From: Zobellella endophytica
GTDB lineage: Bacteria; Pseudomonadota; Gammaproteobacteria; Enterobacterales; Aeromonadaceae
Assembly (NCBI RefSeq): GCF_003012775.1
Contig: NZ_PXYG01000010.1
Coordinates: 62,001 to 126,000, forward strand
Length of the DNA stretch: 64,000 nt
Direction of reading: 5' to 3'
Positions 53,613-64,000 of this stretch are shown piece by piece (positions within the stretch are counted from its first letter, which is position 1; each line of letters opens with the position of its first letter). The notes beneath the pieces were generated by a model. The model saw only the letters and a list, made by a program, of their open reading frames with translations, did no database searches and was not told the DNA's origin. Both the position numbers and the translations under genes were made by a program.

Positions 53613-54904
53613 GCCAGCTTACCCAGTTTGGCGTAGTAGAAACCGTCCCGCTGCTCGGCGCCCGGCAATAGCTGCCAGCCCGGTTGTTCCGGGCTGTCGT
53701 GCTGGTGCAGGGGGAGATGCCGGGCATCCGGGGTGCGCTGCAGAAAGGCCAGGATCTGCTCGCGGTTCTCATCTGGCAGTATGGAGCAGGTGGCGTACAG
53801 CATCACGCCGCCCGGCTTGAGCTGCTGCCAGAGGGCATCGAGGATCTGCGCCTGCAGCAGGGCCAACTGGGCGATGTCTTCCGGGCGACGCAGCCACTTG
53901 ATGTCCGGGTGGCGGCGGATCACGCCGGTGGCGGAGCAGGGTGCGTCCAGCAGGATTCGGTCGAATCTCGGCCCTTGCCACCAGTCTTCCGGCCGGGCGG
54001 CGTCGCCCTGCAGCACGGTGGCGTCCAGGCCGATGCGTGCCAGGTTCTGCCGGACCCGCTGCAGGCGCTCGGCATCCAGATCCAGCGCCACCAACCGGCC
54101 GAGGTCGGGCTGGCGCTCCAGGATATGGGCGGTCTTGCCACCCGGCGCGGCACAGGCATCGAGCACCAGCTCGCCGGGCGCCGCTTCGAGCAGCTGGGCC
54201 GCCAGCTGGGCCGCGGCATCCTGCACCGAGCAGTGGCCCAGCTCGAAGCCGGGCAGGGCATTCACATCCACCGCCCTGTGCAGGCGCAGGGCGCTGTCGG
54301 CCAGCCCATCGGCGTCGGCGACGATGTCGGCCTGCTGCAACTGGGTCAGGTAGCGTTCCCGGTCATGATGGCGGGCGTTGACCCGGATCCACATGGGCGG
54401 ATGCTGATTGTTGGCCTCGAGGAGGCTGTCCCACCGCTCCGGGTAGGCTTGCTGCAGCCGCTTCACCAGCCAGTTGGGGTGGGCCAGGCGCAACTGGGGC
54501 AGGGCATCGACCTTGGCAGTCAGCTCGTCCTGCCGGCGCTGCACGTTACGCAGCACGCCGTTGACCATACCCCTGAAGGGCTCGGCCTTGAGCCGTTTGC
54601 AGGCACTGACGGTCTCGGCCAGGGCGGCATGAGGCGGGATCCGGGTGTAGAGCAGCTGGTAGATGCCCACCAGCAACAGGGCGTGTACCGGCTGGTACTT
54701 GCCCTTGAGCGGCTTTTCCAGCAACTGCTTGGCGATGGCGTCGAGCCGGCTGTACCAGCGCAGGCTGCCGAAGCACAGCTCCTGCAGCAGCGCCCTGTCC
54801 TTGGCGGCGATCTCCTGCTGATAACGGGGCAGCAGGGTCGAGAGCGACTGGCCCTGATTGATCACCTGATGCAGGATGTTGGCCGCGGCGGCACGGGTTT
54901 TCAT
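53609..54904 (-). CDS. rsmB: 16S rRNA (cytosine967-C5)-methyltransferase
   Basis: 431 residues. N-terminal NusB-like domain ([23 protein letters not shown], about 3-25) followed by the SAM-dependent m5C methyltransferase: [17 protein letters not shown] (about 246-262), [41 protein letters not shown] with catalytic Cys, and [16 protein letters not shown] with the second Cys. Methylates C967 of 16S rRNA. Between fmt (25 bases away) and trkA (overlap). Confidence 0.96.
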   Translation of the reverse strand: MKTRAAAANILHQVINQGQSLSTLLPRYQQEIAAKDRALLQELCFGSLRWYSRLDAIAKQLLEKPLKGKYQPVHALLLVGIYQLLYTRIPPHAALAETVSACKRLKAEPFRGMVNGVLRNVQRRQDELTAKVDALPQLRLAHPNWLVKRLQQAYPERWDSLLEANNQHPPMWIRVNARHHDRERYLTQLQQADIVADADGLADSALRLHRAVDVNALPGFELGHCSVQDAAAQLAAQLLEAAPGELVLDACAAPGGKTAHILERQPDLGRLVALDLDAERLQRVRQNLARIGLDATVLQGDAARPEDWWQGPRFDRILLDAPCSATGVIRRHPDIKWLRRPEDIAQLALLQAQILDALWQQLKPGGVMLYATCSILPDENREQILAFLQRTPDARHLPLHQHDSPEQPGWQLLPGAEQRDGFYYAKLGKLA

Positions 54905-54929
54905 ATGATGTCCACTGAGTTGAGAGTGT

Positions 54930-55874
54930 TCAAACCAGGCGAGTGCCGGGCTCGAACCAGTCCTTGCGGGCGTTGAGCAGATCCTGGCAGCTCATGGCCT
55001 TCTTACCCGGCGGTTGCAGGCTGAGCAGGCGCAACACGCCGTCGCCGGTGGCCACGTCGATGCCGGCCTTGCCGGCCCTGAGCAGGGTGCCGGGCGGTTG
55101 TCCGGTGTCTTCAACCAGCACCTCGGCCTGCCAGACCTTGATATTGTGCTCGGCCACCATGAAATAGCTGACCGGCCAGGGGTTGAAGGCGCGCACGCAG
55201 CGCGCTATATGGGCGGCGGGCTGGCGCCAGTCGATCCGCGCCTCCTCCTTGCTGAGCTTGTCCGCGTAGCTGGCCTGGCTGTCGTCCTGGGGCTCGGCCT
55301 CCGCCGTGCCTGCGGCCAGTTGCGCCAGGGTATGCAGCAGGGCCTCGGGGCCTATCGCCGCCAGCTTCTCGTAGAGGCTGGCGGAGCTGTCGTGCGGGGT
55401 GATCGGCTGGCTGGCCTTGTGCAGCATGGCGCCGGTGTCCAGCCCCTTGTCCATCTGCATGATAGTGACGCCGGTCTCGCTGTCGCCGGCCCAGATGGCA
55501 CGCTGGATGGGCGCCGCGCCGCGCCAGCGCGGCAGCAGGGAGCCGTGCACGTTGATGCAGCCCAGCCGCGGGGTGTCGAGCACCGCCTGGGGCAGGATCA
55601 GCCCGTAGGCCACCACCACTATGATGTCGGCACCCAGGGCGGCCAGCTGTTGCCGGGCTGCTTCGTGACGCAGGCTCTGGGGCTGATACACCGGCACGCC
55701 GGCCTGCTCGGCGAGTACCTTGACCGGGCTGGGCGTCAGCTTCTTGCCCCGGCCGGCGGGCCGGTCCGGCTGGGTGTAGGCGGCGACGATGTTGTGCTCC
55801 GAGTCGAGCAGGGCCTGCAGGTGGCGGGCGGCGAAGTCCGGGGTCCCGGCAAAAATGATATTGAGCTTGCTCAA
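54930..55874 (-). CDS. fmt: Methionyl-tRNA formyltransferase
   Basis: 314 residues, as in E. coli (315). Formylates initiator Met-tRNA with 10-formyl-THF. Signature [40 protein letters not shown] (about 109-148) with the catalytic Asn-His-Asp set, and [15 protein letters not shown] at the start. The C-terminal OB-like domain begins around 205. 13 bases from def; def and fmt act together on initiator methionine and its removal. Confidence 0.97.
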   Translation of the reverse strand: MSKLNIIFAGTPDFAARHLQALLDSEHNIVAAYTQPDRPAGRGKKLTPSPVKVLAEQAGVPVYQPQSLRHEAARQQLAALGADIIVVVAYGLILPQAVLDTPRLGCINVHGSLLPRWRGAAPIQRAIWAGDSETGVTIMQMDKGLDTGAMLHKASQPITPHDSSASLYEKLAAIGPEALLHTLAQLAAGTAEAEPQDDSQASYADKLSKEEARIDWRQPAAHIARCVRAFNPWPVSYFMVAEHNIKVWQAEVLVEDTGQPPGTLLRAGKAGIDVATGDGVLRLLSLQPPGKKAMSCQDLLNARKDWFEPGTRLV

Positions 55875-55887
55875 TGGGTATCCTTTA

Positions 55888-56403
55888 TCAGGCCTGACGT
55901 TGATCTTGCTTGGCGAGTTTTTCCAGCTTCTGGCGGATGCGCTGGCGCTTGAGCGGCGACAGGTAGTCGACGAACAGCTTGCCCTTGAGGTGATCCATTT
56001 CGTGCTGAATGCAGATGGCCAGCAGATCGTCGGCTTCCAGGGTGAACTCCTGGCCGTGCCGGTCCTGTGCCTTTACCTTTACCCGCTCGGCGCGGGGCAC
56101 CAGGGCGCGGGCGCCGGGCACCGACAGGCAGCCTTCCTCGATGCCGGTGTTGCCGGACTGCTCGAGGATTTCGGGATTGATCAGCACCAGCGGCTGTTCC
56201 CGGTTTTCGGACACGTCGATCACGATCAGCCGCTGGTGGATATCGACCTGGGTCGCCGCCAGGCCGATGCCTTCCTCGGCATACATGGTTTCAAACATAT
56301 CATCTACAATTTGCTGTAACGCCGGCGTGATCTCGGTGACGGGGCTGGCCACGGTGCGCAGCCGCTCGTCGGGATAACGTAATACTTCCAATACTTTTGC
56401 CAT
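55888..56403 (-). CDS. def: Peptide deformylase
   Basis: 171 residues from ATG at 56403 ([15 protein letters not shown]); an ATG three codons earlier (56412) has a slightly better GGGTAAG spacing. Removes formyl groups from nascent proteins. The metal site is complete: GIGLAATQV (about 46-54), EGCLSVPG with Cys ligand near 92, and QHEMDHL with the two His ligands near 134-138. First gene of the def-fmt-rsmB-trkA unit; divergent from the LysM protein with 90 bases between. Confidence 0.97.
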   Translation of the reverse strand: MAKVLEVLRYPDERLRTVASPVTEITPALQQIVDDMFETMYAEEGIGLAATQVDIHQRLIVIDVSENREQPLVLINPEILEQSGNTGIEEGCLSVPGARALVPRAERVKVKAQDRHGQEFTLEADDLLAICIQHEMDHLKGKLFVDYLSPLKRQRIRQKLEKLAKQDQRQA

Positions 56404-56493
56404 GGTTTGCATGCTTACCCGAATATCGATACTGGCAGTATTTTAGACATTTAAGACAATAAAAAACAGCAAGAGTTGGCTGAGGACAAGGAT

Positions 56494-57600
56494 GTGATAA
56501 AACAGCAACGTACGCTTCTTTTGGGTTTGCTCGCCGGCTGTTGTTTTGGCCTGCAGGCACAAAGCCTTCAACTCAGGGACGATCACCCCGAGACCTATAC
56601 GGTACGCAAGGGTGACACCCTGTGGGATATTTCCGGGCATTTTTTGCGTTCTCCCTGGCTCTGGCCCCGGTTGTGGCAGGCAAACCCGCAGGTGGCCAAC
56701 CCGCACCTCATCTACCCCGGGGATGTGCTGACGCTGATTTGGGTGGATGGTCAGCCCAGGCTGGTACGCGAGGGCAGGGCGCAATCCGGGGTGGTCCGGC
56801 TTTCCCCCAGGGTGAGGGCGGAAGCGGCGGTCGCCACCATTCCCCTGGCCTCCATCGCCAGTTTTACCGACGGCTATCGTATCCTGGAGCCTTCCCTGCT
56901 CCGCAGCGCGCCCTACATTCTGGGCGACCAGCAGGGGCGGGTAGTGATGGTGCAGGGCGACCGCATTTATGTGCGTGGCCAGCTCGAGCCCGGCCGTCTT
57001 TACGGGGTATACCGGCCGATGGAGTCGCTGACCGACAAGTTCAGCTATGCCGAACTCGGCCAGAAAGCGGCCTTGGTCGGCAGCGTGACGGCGCTGCAGC
57101 GGGAAGGCGGTGACGTGACCCGGGTCCAGGTCAGCAGCCTGAAGCAGGAGATGCGCCAGGGCGACAAGGTGCTGCCCCTGGCCAGTGGGGACGCCATCGC
57201 GGCCTTTTACTATCCCAGGCCGGGGCCGACGCTCGATAACGCCTACATCATCGCCATGGGGCGGGAAGGCAGCACCGCCGGTCGCCACGGGGTGGTGTTC
57301 ATCAACAAGGGGGCGGCACAGGGGGTCAGCGCCGGCGACTTGTATCCGGTGCTCAAACCCGGGCCCGGCATCTACGACTATGACGACAGCGCGCTCAATC
57401 AGCTGACGTATTACGAGTCGGCCAGCCGGTATCTGCGCAATACCGGTCCCGCCGAGCGCCTGCCTGCCGCCGAGGTCGCCCGTCTGATGGTATTCCGGGT
57501 ATACGATGAGGTCAGTGCGGCGCTGGTGCTGGATGGCCAGGATCTGGTCAGAACCCATTACCCCCTGGGCACCTTGCATGACGCCGGGCTCAGGCCTTGA
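56494..57600 (+). CDS. LysM-domain periplasmic protein
   Basis: 368 residues from GTG at 56494 (GAGGACAAGG upstream); a TTG six codons earlier is the alternative. Signal peptide around MIKQQRTLLLGLLAGCCFGLQA. An N-terminal LysM repeat (YTVRKGDTLWDISGHFLRSPWLWPRLWQANPQVANPHLIYPGDVL, about 36-80) for peptidoglycan binding. The remaining 280 residues form a beta-rich extension (GVVFINKGAAQGVSAGDLYPVLKPG near 272). In several gammaproteobacteria a LysM protein precedes dprA, as here; its 3' end overlaps dprA by 23 bases. Role unknown. Confidence 0.85.
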   Translation: MIKQQRTLLLGLLAGCCFGLQAQSLQLRDDHPETYTVRKGDTLWDISGHFLRSPWLWPRLWQANPQVANPHLIYPGDVLTLIWVDGQPRLVREGRAQSGVVRLSPRVRAEAAVATIPLASIASFTDGYRILEPSLLRSAPYILGDQQGRVVMVQGDRIYVRGQLEPGRLYGVYRPMESLTDKFSYAELGQKAALVGSVTALQREGGDVTRVQVSSLKQEMRQGDKVLPLASGDAIAAFYYPRPGPTLDNAYIIAMGREGSTAGRHGVVFINKGAAQGVSAGDLYPVLKPGPGIYDYDDSALNQLTYYESASRYLRNTGPAERLPAAEVARLMVFRVYDEVSAALVLDGQDLVRTHYPLGTLHDAGLRP

Positions 57601-58678
57601 GCAGCATCCGCTGCTGCCCTGGCTGGCCCTGCAGCACACCAGGGGGATAGGGCCGGTCAGGGCGGCCAAGCTGCTGGAGCAACTGGGGCCGAGGTGGTTT
57701 CTGTCCCCGCGGCTGCCCGATTGCGGCCTGAGCGAGGCGCAACTGGTGCAACTGCTGACACCTTCCTGGTCGGTGCTGGAGCCCCTGCTCGAGTGGCAGC
57801 GCCAAGGCCCCGCCCGCCACATCCTGTCGTGGGATCACCCGGCCTATCCCGAATTGCTGAAGACCTTGTCGGGCGCGCCCTTGCTGCTGTTTGTCGAAGG
57901 GGATCCTGATGCGCTGTCGTTACCGCAACTGGCGGTGGTGGGCACCCGGCATCCGTCCTATGTTGGCAAGGAAAACACCCGAAATCTGGTGACGCAGCTG
58001 GTGGATGTGGGGGCGGCCATTACCTCGGGGCTGGCGATCGGCGTGGATGGACTCGGCCACCAGGCCGCACTGGAGCGGGGCGGGGTGACCCTGGCGGTGC
58101 TGGGATCGGGGCTTGAGCAATGTTATCCCAAGCGGCACCGACGGTTGGCCGGGGACATTGTCGACGGAGGTGGCGCGCTGATCTCCGAGTGCTATCCCTG
58201 GGAGGCGCCCCAGGCCCACCATTTTCCCCGGCGCAATCGCATCATCAGCGGGCTGAGCCTGGGCGTGCTGGTGGTGGAGGCGGCGGAGCGCAGCGGTTCG
58301 CTGATCACCGCCCGTTTTGCCCTGGAGCAGGGACGGGAGGTGTTCGCCATTCCCGGCGCCTGGCAAAACCCCCAGGCCGGCGGATGCAACCGCTTGATCC
58401 AGCAAGGGGCCAAGCTGGTGTGCGAGGTGAATGATATCCTCGAGGAACTGGTGGCCTTTTCCACGGCGGCGCTAAAAATTCATCCGCCTGCAACAGAGGA
58501 ATTATTGCCTTATCCGGACTTGTTGGATAACGTAGGTTTAGAGACAACGGCAGTGGACTTGATCGCGTCCCGTTGTCAACAGCCGGTGCAGGAGGTGGTT
58601 ACCCGGTTGGTCGAGCTGGAATTGGCTGGCTGGGTGGAATCCGTACCCGGGGGTTATGTCAGAGCGAGGAGGAGCTGA
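57578..58678 (+). CDS. dprA: DNA-processing protein DprA
   Basis: 366 residues from ATG at 57578. Loads RecA on incoming single-stranded DNA in transformation. SAM-like N-terminal part ([22 protein letters not shown]) followed by the Rossmann DprA domain: [18 protein letters not shown] (about 122-139), [42 protein letters not shown], and [33 protein letters not shown]. The C-terminal winged helix is around 310-366. Starts inside the LysM gene; a strong ribosome binding site is missing, which suggests coupling. Confidence 0.93.
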   Translation: MTPGSGLEQHPLLPWLALQHTRGIGPVRAAKLLEQLGPRWFLSPRLPDCGLSEAQLVQLLTPSWSVLEPLLEWQRQGPARHILSWDHPAYPELLKTLSGAPLLLFVEGDPDALSLPQLAVVGTRHPSYVGKENTRNLVTQLVDVGAAITSGLAIGVDGLGHQAALERGGVTLAVLGSGLEQCYPKRHRRLAGDIVDGGGALISECYPWEAPQAHHFPRRNRIISGLSLGVLVVEAAERSGSLITARFALEQGREVFAIPGAWQNPQAGGCNRLIQQGAKLVCEVNDILEELVAFSTAALKIHPPATEELLPYPDLLDNVGLETTAVDLIASRCQQPVQEVVTRLVELELAGWVESVPGGYVRARRS

Positions 58679-58680
58679 TC

Positions 58681-59154
58681 ATGTTCGATGTACTGATGTA
58701 CTTGTTCGAAACCTACATCCATGCGGATGTAGACACCATGGTGGATCAGGAAGAACTCGCCGATGAATTGACTCAGGCGGGCTTCCACAAAGAAGAGATC
58801 CTCAAGGCCCTGGCCTGGCTGGAACGTCTGGCCGAACTGCAGGAGGCGGAAGAGCCCCCTACCTGGGCGCGCTCCGCTCCCGATTCATTTCGTATCTATA
58901 CCCCGGAAGAACTCTACAAGATCGACGCCGAAGGTCGTGGTTTCCTGCTGTTTCTCGAACAGGTCAAGGTGCTGAATGCCGACACCCGTGAAATCGTCAT
59001 CGATCGGGTGATGGAGCTTGATTCGCCGGTGATCGAGCTCGACGATCTCAAATGGGTGGTGCTGATGGTGCTGTTCAATGTCCCCGGCAGCGAATCCGCC
59101 TACCACCAGCTGGAGGAACTGATTTTCGAACAACCGGAAGGGGCGGTTCACTGA
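58681..59154 (+). CDS. smg: Smg family protein (DUF494)
   Basis: 157 residues, E. coli Smg length. All-helical protein: [40 protein letters not shown], then [22 protein letters not shown] and [16 protein letters not shown]. Genetic context in all relatives is dprA-smg-yrdD-tsaC. The molecular role is not known. It starts 2 bases after dprA. GAGGAG at about 58668-58673 is inside the dprA end and serves as ribosome binding site. Confidence 0.93.
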   Translation: MFDVLMYLFETYIHADVDTMVDQEELADELTQAGFHKEEILKALAWLERLAELQEAEEPPTWARSAPDSFRIYTPEELYKIDAEGRGFLLFLEQVKVLNADTREIVIDRVMELDSPVIELDDLKWVVLMVLFNVPGSESAYHQLEELIFEQPEGAVH

Positions 59155-59201
59155 GGCCGGCCGCGCTGGTAGAATTCAACCACTGAATTCGGAGGCGCGG
59201 C

Positions 59202-59750
59202 ATGTCGAAAATCGATCACAGTCTGTTCAATGCCCATGAGCAGGGCCCGAATCGGGAAGAACAAGCCTGTCCCCAGTGCGGCGGCAAGCTGCGGCTGCGC
59301 CATGGCAAACATGGCGCCTTTCTCGGTTGTTCATCCTATCCTGTCTGTGATTATCTGCGCCCGCTCAGGGTGATCGAGCACGACGAAGACGTGGAGAAAG
59401 TGCTCGAAGGCAGCCAGTGCCCGCTGTGCGGCCATCTGCTGGCCATTAAAAAGGGCCGTTACGGCCTCTTTATCGGTTGCTCCCACTATCCCGACTGCCA
59501 TCACATCGCCGATGTCAATGACCAGGACGACACGGATCCGCTTTGTCCCTCCTGCGGCAAGGGGCACCTGGTGCCCCGAACGTCCCGCTACGGCAAGCGG
59601 TTTTATGCTTGCGATGCCTACCCCGGCTGTCGCTACGTGATCAATGACAGGCCCCGGGCCGAGACCTGTCCCGCCTGCGGCTTCGGTATCCTGGCCGAGC
59701 GCAAGGGGCAGTTGTACTGCCCCGGCAAAGGCTGCCATTACCAGCGCTGA
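59202..59750 (+). CDS. yrdD: Topoisomerase I-type zinc-finger protein YrdD
   Basis: 182 residues containing four zinc ribbons of the TopA C-terminal type, each with paired Cys: CPQCGGKLRLRHGKHGAFLGCSSYPVC, CPLCGHLLAIKKGRYGLFIGCSHYPDC, CPSCGKGHLVPRTSRYGKRFYACDAYPGC and CPACGFGILAERKGQLYCPGKGC. Predicted ssDNA-binding protein. Conserved in the smg-yrdD-tsaC-aroE run. GGAGG lies before the ATG. Confidence 0.92.
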   Translation: MSKIDHSLFNAHEQGPNREEQACPQCGGKLRLRHGKHGAFLGCSSYPVCDYLRPLRVIEHDEDVEKVLEGSQCPLCGHLLAIKKGRYGLFIGCSHYPDCHHIADVNDQDDTDPLCPSCGKGHLVPRTSRYGKRFYACDAYPGCRYVINDRPRAETCPACGFGILAERKGQLYCPGKGCHYQR

Positions 59751-59779
59751 TCTCTGATGTGGAAGGAACAAGAATCGAA

Positions 59780-60343
59780 ATGAACCTGCAAGCTCTCAAT
59801 ACCGCCACCGAGCACCTCGGTCGTGGCGGCGTCATCGGCTATGCCACCGAAGCGGTGTTTGGCCTGGGTTGCGATCCGGACAATGGCGATGCGGTGCGGC
59901 GCCTGCTCGAGATAAAGCAAAGGCCCATCGAGAAGGGCCTGGTCTTGATTGCCGCCGACTTCAGTCAGCTGTTGCCCTACCTGGATCTGGAGGCGTTGCC
60001 GGCGGGACGGCTCGATGTCATCCTGGCCAGTTGGCCGGGCCCCTATACCTGGATCATCCCGGCCCGGGCGGATGTACCGGTGTGGCTCCGGGGCCGGTTC
60101 AATTCCCTGGCGGTGCGGGTGACGTCGCATCGTCAGGCACACGATCTGTGCCTGGCCTTCGGCAAGCCGCTGGTGTCGACCAGCGCCAACAAAACCGGTG
60201 AGGAGCCGGCGCGCTCGGCGCAGGAGCTGGTCGCGCGGCTGGACGGACAGCTGGACTATATTCTGCCCGGCAGCACCGACGGGCTGCTCAACCCTTCGCT
60301 GATCCGCGACGGCATCACCGGTGCCACGGTGCGGCCGGCCTGA
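59780..60343 (+). CDS. tsaC: Threonylcarbamoyl-AMP synthase
   Basis: 187 residues from ATG at 59780 (a GTG seven codons earlier is open but lacks family similarity). Makes L-threonylcarbamoyl-AMP for t6A37 tRNA modification. Sua5/YciO/YrdC fold: GYATEAVFGLGCDPDNGDAVRRLLEIKQRPIEKGLVLIAADF (about 21-62), and LAVRVTSH...PLVSTSANKTGEEP with the Ser-Asn pair near 141-143. Located between yrdD and hemF; E. coli has tsaC followed directly by aroE, so hemF and hdfR are extra here. Confidence 0.95.
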   Translation: MNLQALNTATEHLGRGGVIGYATEAVFGLGCDPDNGDAVRRLLEIKQRPIEKGLVLIAADFSQLLPYLDLEALPAGRLDVILASWPGPYTWIIPARADVPVWLRGRFNSLAVRVTSHRQAHDLCLAFGKPLVSTSANKTGEEPARSAQELVARLDGQLDYILPGSTDGLLNPSLIRDGITGATVRPA

Positions 60344-60360
60344 ACATCAAACCCATGTAA

Positions 60361-62132
<1,772 letters not shown>

Positions 62133-62147
62133 GATTAACCACAAATA

Positions 62148-62183
62148 TTTTGTTCGTTAGCGCAAAATCTATTCGTTTTAGCG
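62148..62183. promoter_or_regulatory. Candidate HdfR operator in the hdfR-aroE gap
   Basis: Inverted repeat TTTTG (62148-62152) / CAAAA (62163-62167) with a 10-base spacer, plus direct repeats TTCGTTAGCG (62153-62162) and TTCGTTTTAGCG (62172-62183). LysR regulators commonly bind T-N11-A type dyads near their own promoter. This is a visual call. Confidence 0.4.
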
Positions 62184-62302
62184 GCTAATGCAACAAAAAT
62201 AAGCACCGAGGGTGGCAATATAGTGCCAGCGGCCTGTTTAATGGGCGTTACGTTCACCTTTATTCAGATGTGGCGTCATCCGCCAAAGCAAGAGAAATAT
62301 TC

Positions 62303-63127
62303 ATGGACAGATATGCAGTTATCGGCAACCCCATCAGCCACAGCCAGTCTCCTTTCATTCATAGCCAGTTCGCCGGGCAGAGCAGCCAGCCCATGAGCTA
62401 TGAGCGAATCCTGGCGCCCATGGATGATTTCGCGGGTGTACTGAGGCGCTTTATGCAGGAAGGCGGGAAGGGGTGCAACATCACAGTGCCCTTCAAGACC
62501 GATGTGTTGGGGCTGGCAGAGGTGCTGACCGAACGGGCCGAGCTGGCCGGCGCCGTCAATACCCTCCATCTGCAGCCGGATGGCCGCTGGCTGGGCGATA
62601 ATACCGACGGTGCCGGCCTGATCATGGATCTCAAGCGGCTGGGGATCCCCCTGGCTGGCCGGCGGCTGTTGCTGCTGGGGGCAGGCGGGGCGGCCCGCGG
62701 TGCCATGGCACCGCTGTTGGCGGAGTCGCCTGCGGAGCTGGTCGTGGCCAACCGGACGCAAAGCCGGGCCGATGAACTGGCGGCCCGCTTTGCCCGTTTT
62801 GGCAAGGTAGGCAGTTGTGCGCTGGACGAACTGGCGGGTGCATTTGATGTCATCATCAACAGCACTTCCGCCAGCCTGCAGGGGGATGCGCTGGCGCTGA
62901 CAGAAAGTCTTTGCCATCCGCAGACCCGGGTCTACGATATGATGTATGGTCGGGACGAAACGGCATTCCTCCGCTGGGCGAGAGAGCTTGGGCTCGAACA
63001 TCGCCATGATGGCCTCGGGATGCTGGTGAGCCAGGCGGCGGAGAGTTTTTATCTGTGGCGCGGAGTTCGGCCGGATGTGGTTCCGGTGCTGGCGGCGCTG
63101 AGAGCCAAGCTGGAGTTGTCATCATGA
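62303..63127 (+). CDS. aroE: Shikimate dehydrogenase
   Basis: 274 residues (E. coli 272). NADPH-dependent reduction of 3-dehydroshikimate. YAVIGNPISHSQSPFIHSQFA at about 4-24 (Ser-Ser shikimate contact), NITVPFKTDVLGLAEVLTERAELAGAVNT with catalytic Lys near 65, DNTDGAGLI with catalytic Asp, and the NADP site LLLLGAGGAARGAMAPLL (about 123-140) followed by NRTQSRADEL (NADP preference). The DUF1488 gene overlaps its stop by 4 bases. Confidence 0.96.
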   Translation: MDRYAVIGNPISHSQSPFIHSQFAGQSSQPMSYERILAPMDDFAGVLRRFMQEGGKGCNITVPFKTDVLGLAEVLTERAELAGAVNTLHLQPDGRWLGDNTDGAGLIMDLKRLGIPLAGRRLLLLGAGGAARGAMAPLLAESPAELVVANRTQSRADELAARFARFGKVGSCALDELAGAFDVIINSTSASLQGDALALTESLCHPQTRVYDMMYGRDETAFLRWARELGLEHRHDGLGMLVSQAAESFYLWRGVRPDVVPVLAALRAKLELSS

Positions 63128-63384
63128 ATCAGGACATTATCGTAGGCGACGACCTGTGCTGGCAGCCGACAGAACAAACGGTGGCGTTTAGTGCCCACTG
63201 GCAGGGAAGGCGGGTGCCCTGCTTCATCTCCCTGCACCGACTCGAGCACATGACGGGGCAACCATTGAGCGATGAGGCCAATATCCTGCTGGCGTTTGAG
63301 TCGGTGCGTTTCGACATTGAAGAGCTGGTGGCGGCGCATGTCGAGGAAGAAGAGTTTGCACCGGACGGGAGTGTTTACCTGTAA
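63124..63384 (+). CDS. yrdB: DUF1488 family protein YrdB
   Basis: 86 residues (E. coli YrdB 85). Alpha/beta protein: WQPTEQTVAFSAHWQGRRVPCFISLHRLEHMTGQ, ILLAFESVRFDIEELVAAHV. The start overlaps aroE in ATGA. It follows aroE in E. coli too. Function unknown. Confidence 0.9.
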   Translation: MNQDIIVGDDLCWQPTEQTVAFSAHWQGRRVPCFISLHRLEHMTGQPLSDEANILLAFESVRFDIEELVAAHVEEEEFAPDGSVYL

Positions 63385-63388
63385 GTAA

Positions 63389-63405
63389 CCGGGCCCTTGG
63401 CCCGG
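63389..63405. terminator. Short hairpin between yrdB and yrdA
   Basis: CCGGGCC / GGCCCGG stem with loop CTT between the convergent genes. No T-tract on either strand, so weak evidence. Confidence 0.35.
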
Positions 63406-63411
63406 ATTAGT

Positions 63412-63948
63412 TCAGGTCTGCTGCAGGTATTCGTTTTTCAGTCGTACATAATTGTCGGCCGACTCGGGCAGAAAGGCTTTTTCCGCTTCGGTCAGCGGCC
63501 TGGCCTGCTTGACCGGTGAACCCACATAAAGGTGGCCGGATTCCAACCGTTTTCCCGGAGGCACCAGGCTGCCGGCTCCGATGATGACATCATCACCCAC
63601 CACGGCTCCATCGAGAATAATACAACCCATTCCCACCAGCACCCGGTTACCGACGGTACAGGCATGCAGCATGGCCTTGTGCCCGATGGTCACGTCATCG
63701 CCGATGATCAGCGGCAAGCCGTCCGGCCTGGCTTTACTCTTGCGGGTGACGTGTAATACGGTACCGTCCTGGATATTGCTGCGGGCGCCGATGCGAATGT
63801 AATTTACATCGCCCCGGGCGGCCACCAGCGGCCAGACACTGGCATCATCCCCCAGTTCGATATCCCCGTACAAAACGGCGGAGGGCTCGATAAATACACC
63901 TTTACCCAGTTTGGGCGTGATTCCGTTATAGCTGTTCAATGAAGTCAT
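63412..63948 (-). CDS. yrdA: Gamma-carbonic anhydrase family protein YrdA
   Basis: 178 residues, left-handed beta-helix with hexapeptide repeats (IELGDDASVWPLVAARGDVNYIRIGARSNIQDGTVLHV, about 30-67). Three zinc-ligand His candidates: His66 in VLHVTRKS, and the His pair in IGHKAMLHACTVG. It is the YrdA/CaiE/PaaY-like branch, whose members are often inactive as carbonic anhydrases. Convergent with yrdB, as in E. coli. After its 5' end only 52 bases remain in the window. Confidence 0.92.
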   Translation of the reverse strand: MTSLNSYNGITPKLGKGVFIEPSAVLYGDIELGDDASVWPLVAARGDVNYIRIGARSNIQDGTVLHVTRKSKARPDGLPLIIGDDVTIGHKAMLHACTVGNRVLVGMGCIILDGAVVGDDVIIGAGSLVPPGKRLESGHLYVGSPVKQARPLTEAEKAFLPESADNYVRLKNEYLQQT

Positions 63949-64000
63949 CCTGATTGTTCCCGGTTCGATAGGGATGGTAGGTCATTTTAAGGAATTTGCC

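Overview
This 64 kb window is a chromosomal segment of a high-GC gammaproteobacterium. The protein sequences and gene order resemble Escherichia coli throughout: ppa/mpl, hpt, yadGH, panDCB-folK-pcnB-gluQ-dksA-sfsA-thpR-hrpB-mrcB, hemL/erpA/yadS/btuF/mtnN, ldhA next to a META-domain lipoprotein, and trkA-rsmB-fmt-def facing dprA-smg-yrdD-tsaC-aroE-yrdB/yrdA. Interspersed Pseudomonas-like genes (a SpuC-type aminotransferase, a TIGR03899-type protein) and the base composition suggest a marine or environmental genus of the Aeromonadaceae type (Oceanimonas, Zobellella or Oceanisphaera-like). The genus is an inference and was not checked by any search. I see no phage, integrase, transposase, rRNA or CRISPR array.

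Layout. 0-8.3 kb: siroheme synthase cysG, a TIGR03899-type protein, a 29-residue membrane micro-ORF, ytfJ, ppa, mpl, ubiX, hpt and the ABC exporter yadGH. 8.3-20.2 kb: pantothenate genes panD, panC and panB, then folK, pcnB, gluQ and dksA on the minus strand, facing sfsA, hrpB and mrcB. pcnB appears to start at an ATT codon, as in E. coli. 20.2-31.6 kb: hemL, an erpA-glutaredoxin-HIT gene run, a universal stress protein, an M23 endopeptidase, tyrS, a YadS channel protein, B12 salvage genes (btuF plus a CbiB-like gene), mtnN and an EamA exporter.

31.6-41.2 kb is the most accessory part. It holds a MocR regulator divergent from the exporter, then a polyamine or GABA catabolic block of aldehyde dehydrogenase (PuuC-like), SpuC-like aminotransferase, PuuD-like hydrolase, PuuA-like gamma-glutamylpolyamine synthetase, and an NhaC-family transporter directly behind puuA. 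No PuuB oxidase is present, so the aminotransferase may supply the deamination step. Two of the three copies of a structured, hairpin-rich repeat lie in the gaps of this block (33.15-33.27 and 36.51-36.64 kb). The third, divergent copy lies between panD and panC. The arms of the hairpins differ between copies but stay complementary, which points to selection for, or a shared origin in, a folded element.

41.2-53 kb: redox and metabolic singletons (CoA-binding protein, pirin, glutathionyl-hydroquinone reductase, trxC, META lipoprotein, ldhA, an orphan periplasmic binding protein, a MOSC protein), tRNA-Pro(CGG), ybcJ, a class V aminotransferase, efpL, a PfkB kinase and rmuC. 53-64 kb: trkA, rsmB, fmt and def in one direction. 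In the other direction lie a LysM protein, dprA, smg, yrdD, tsaC, hemF, aroE and yrdB, with hdfR and yrdA on the minus strand. Convergent neighbours are packed extremely tightly; rmuC/trkA and hemF/hdfR each share a palindromic stop-codon tetranucleotide.
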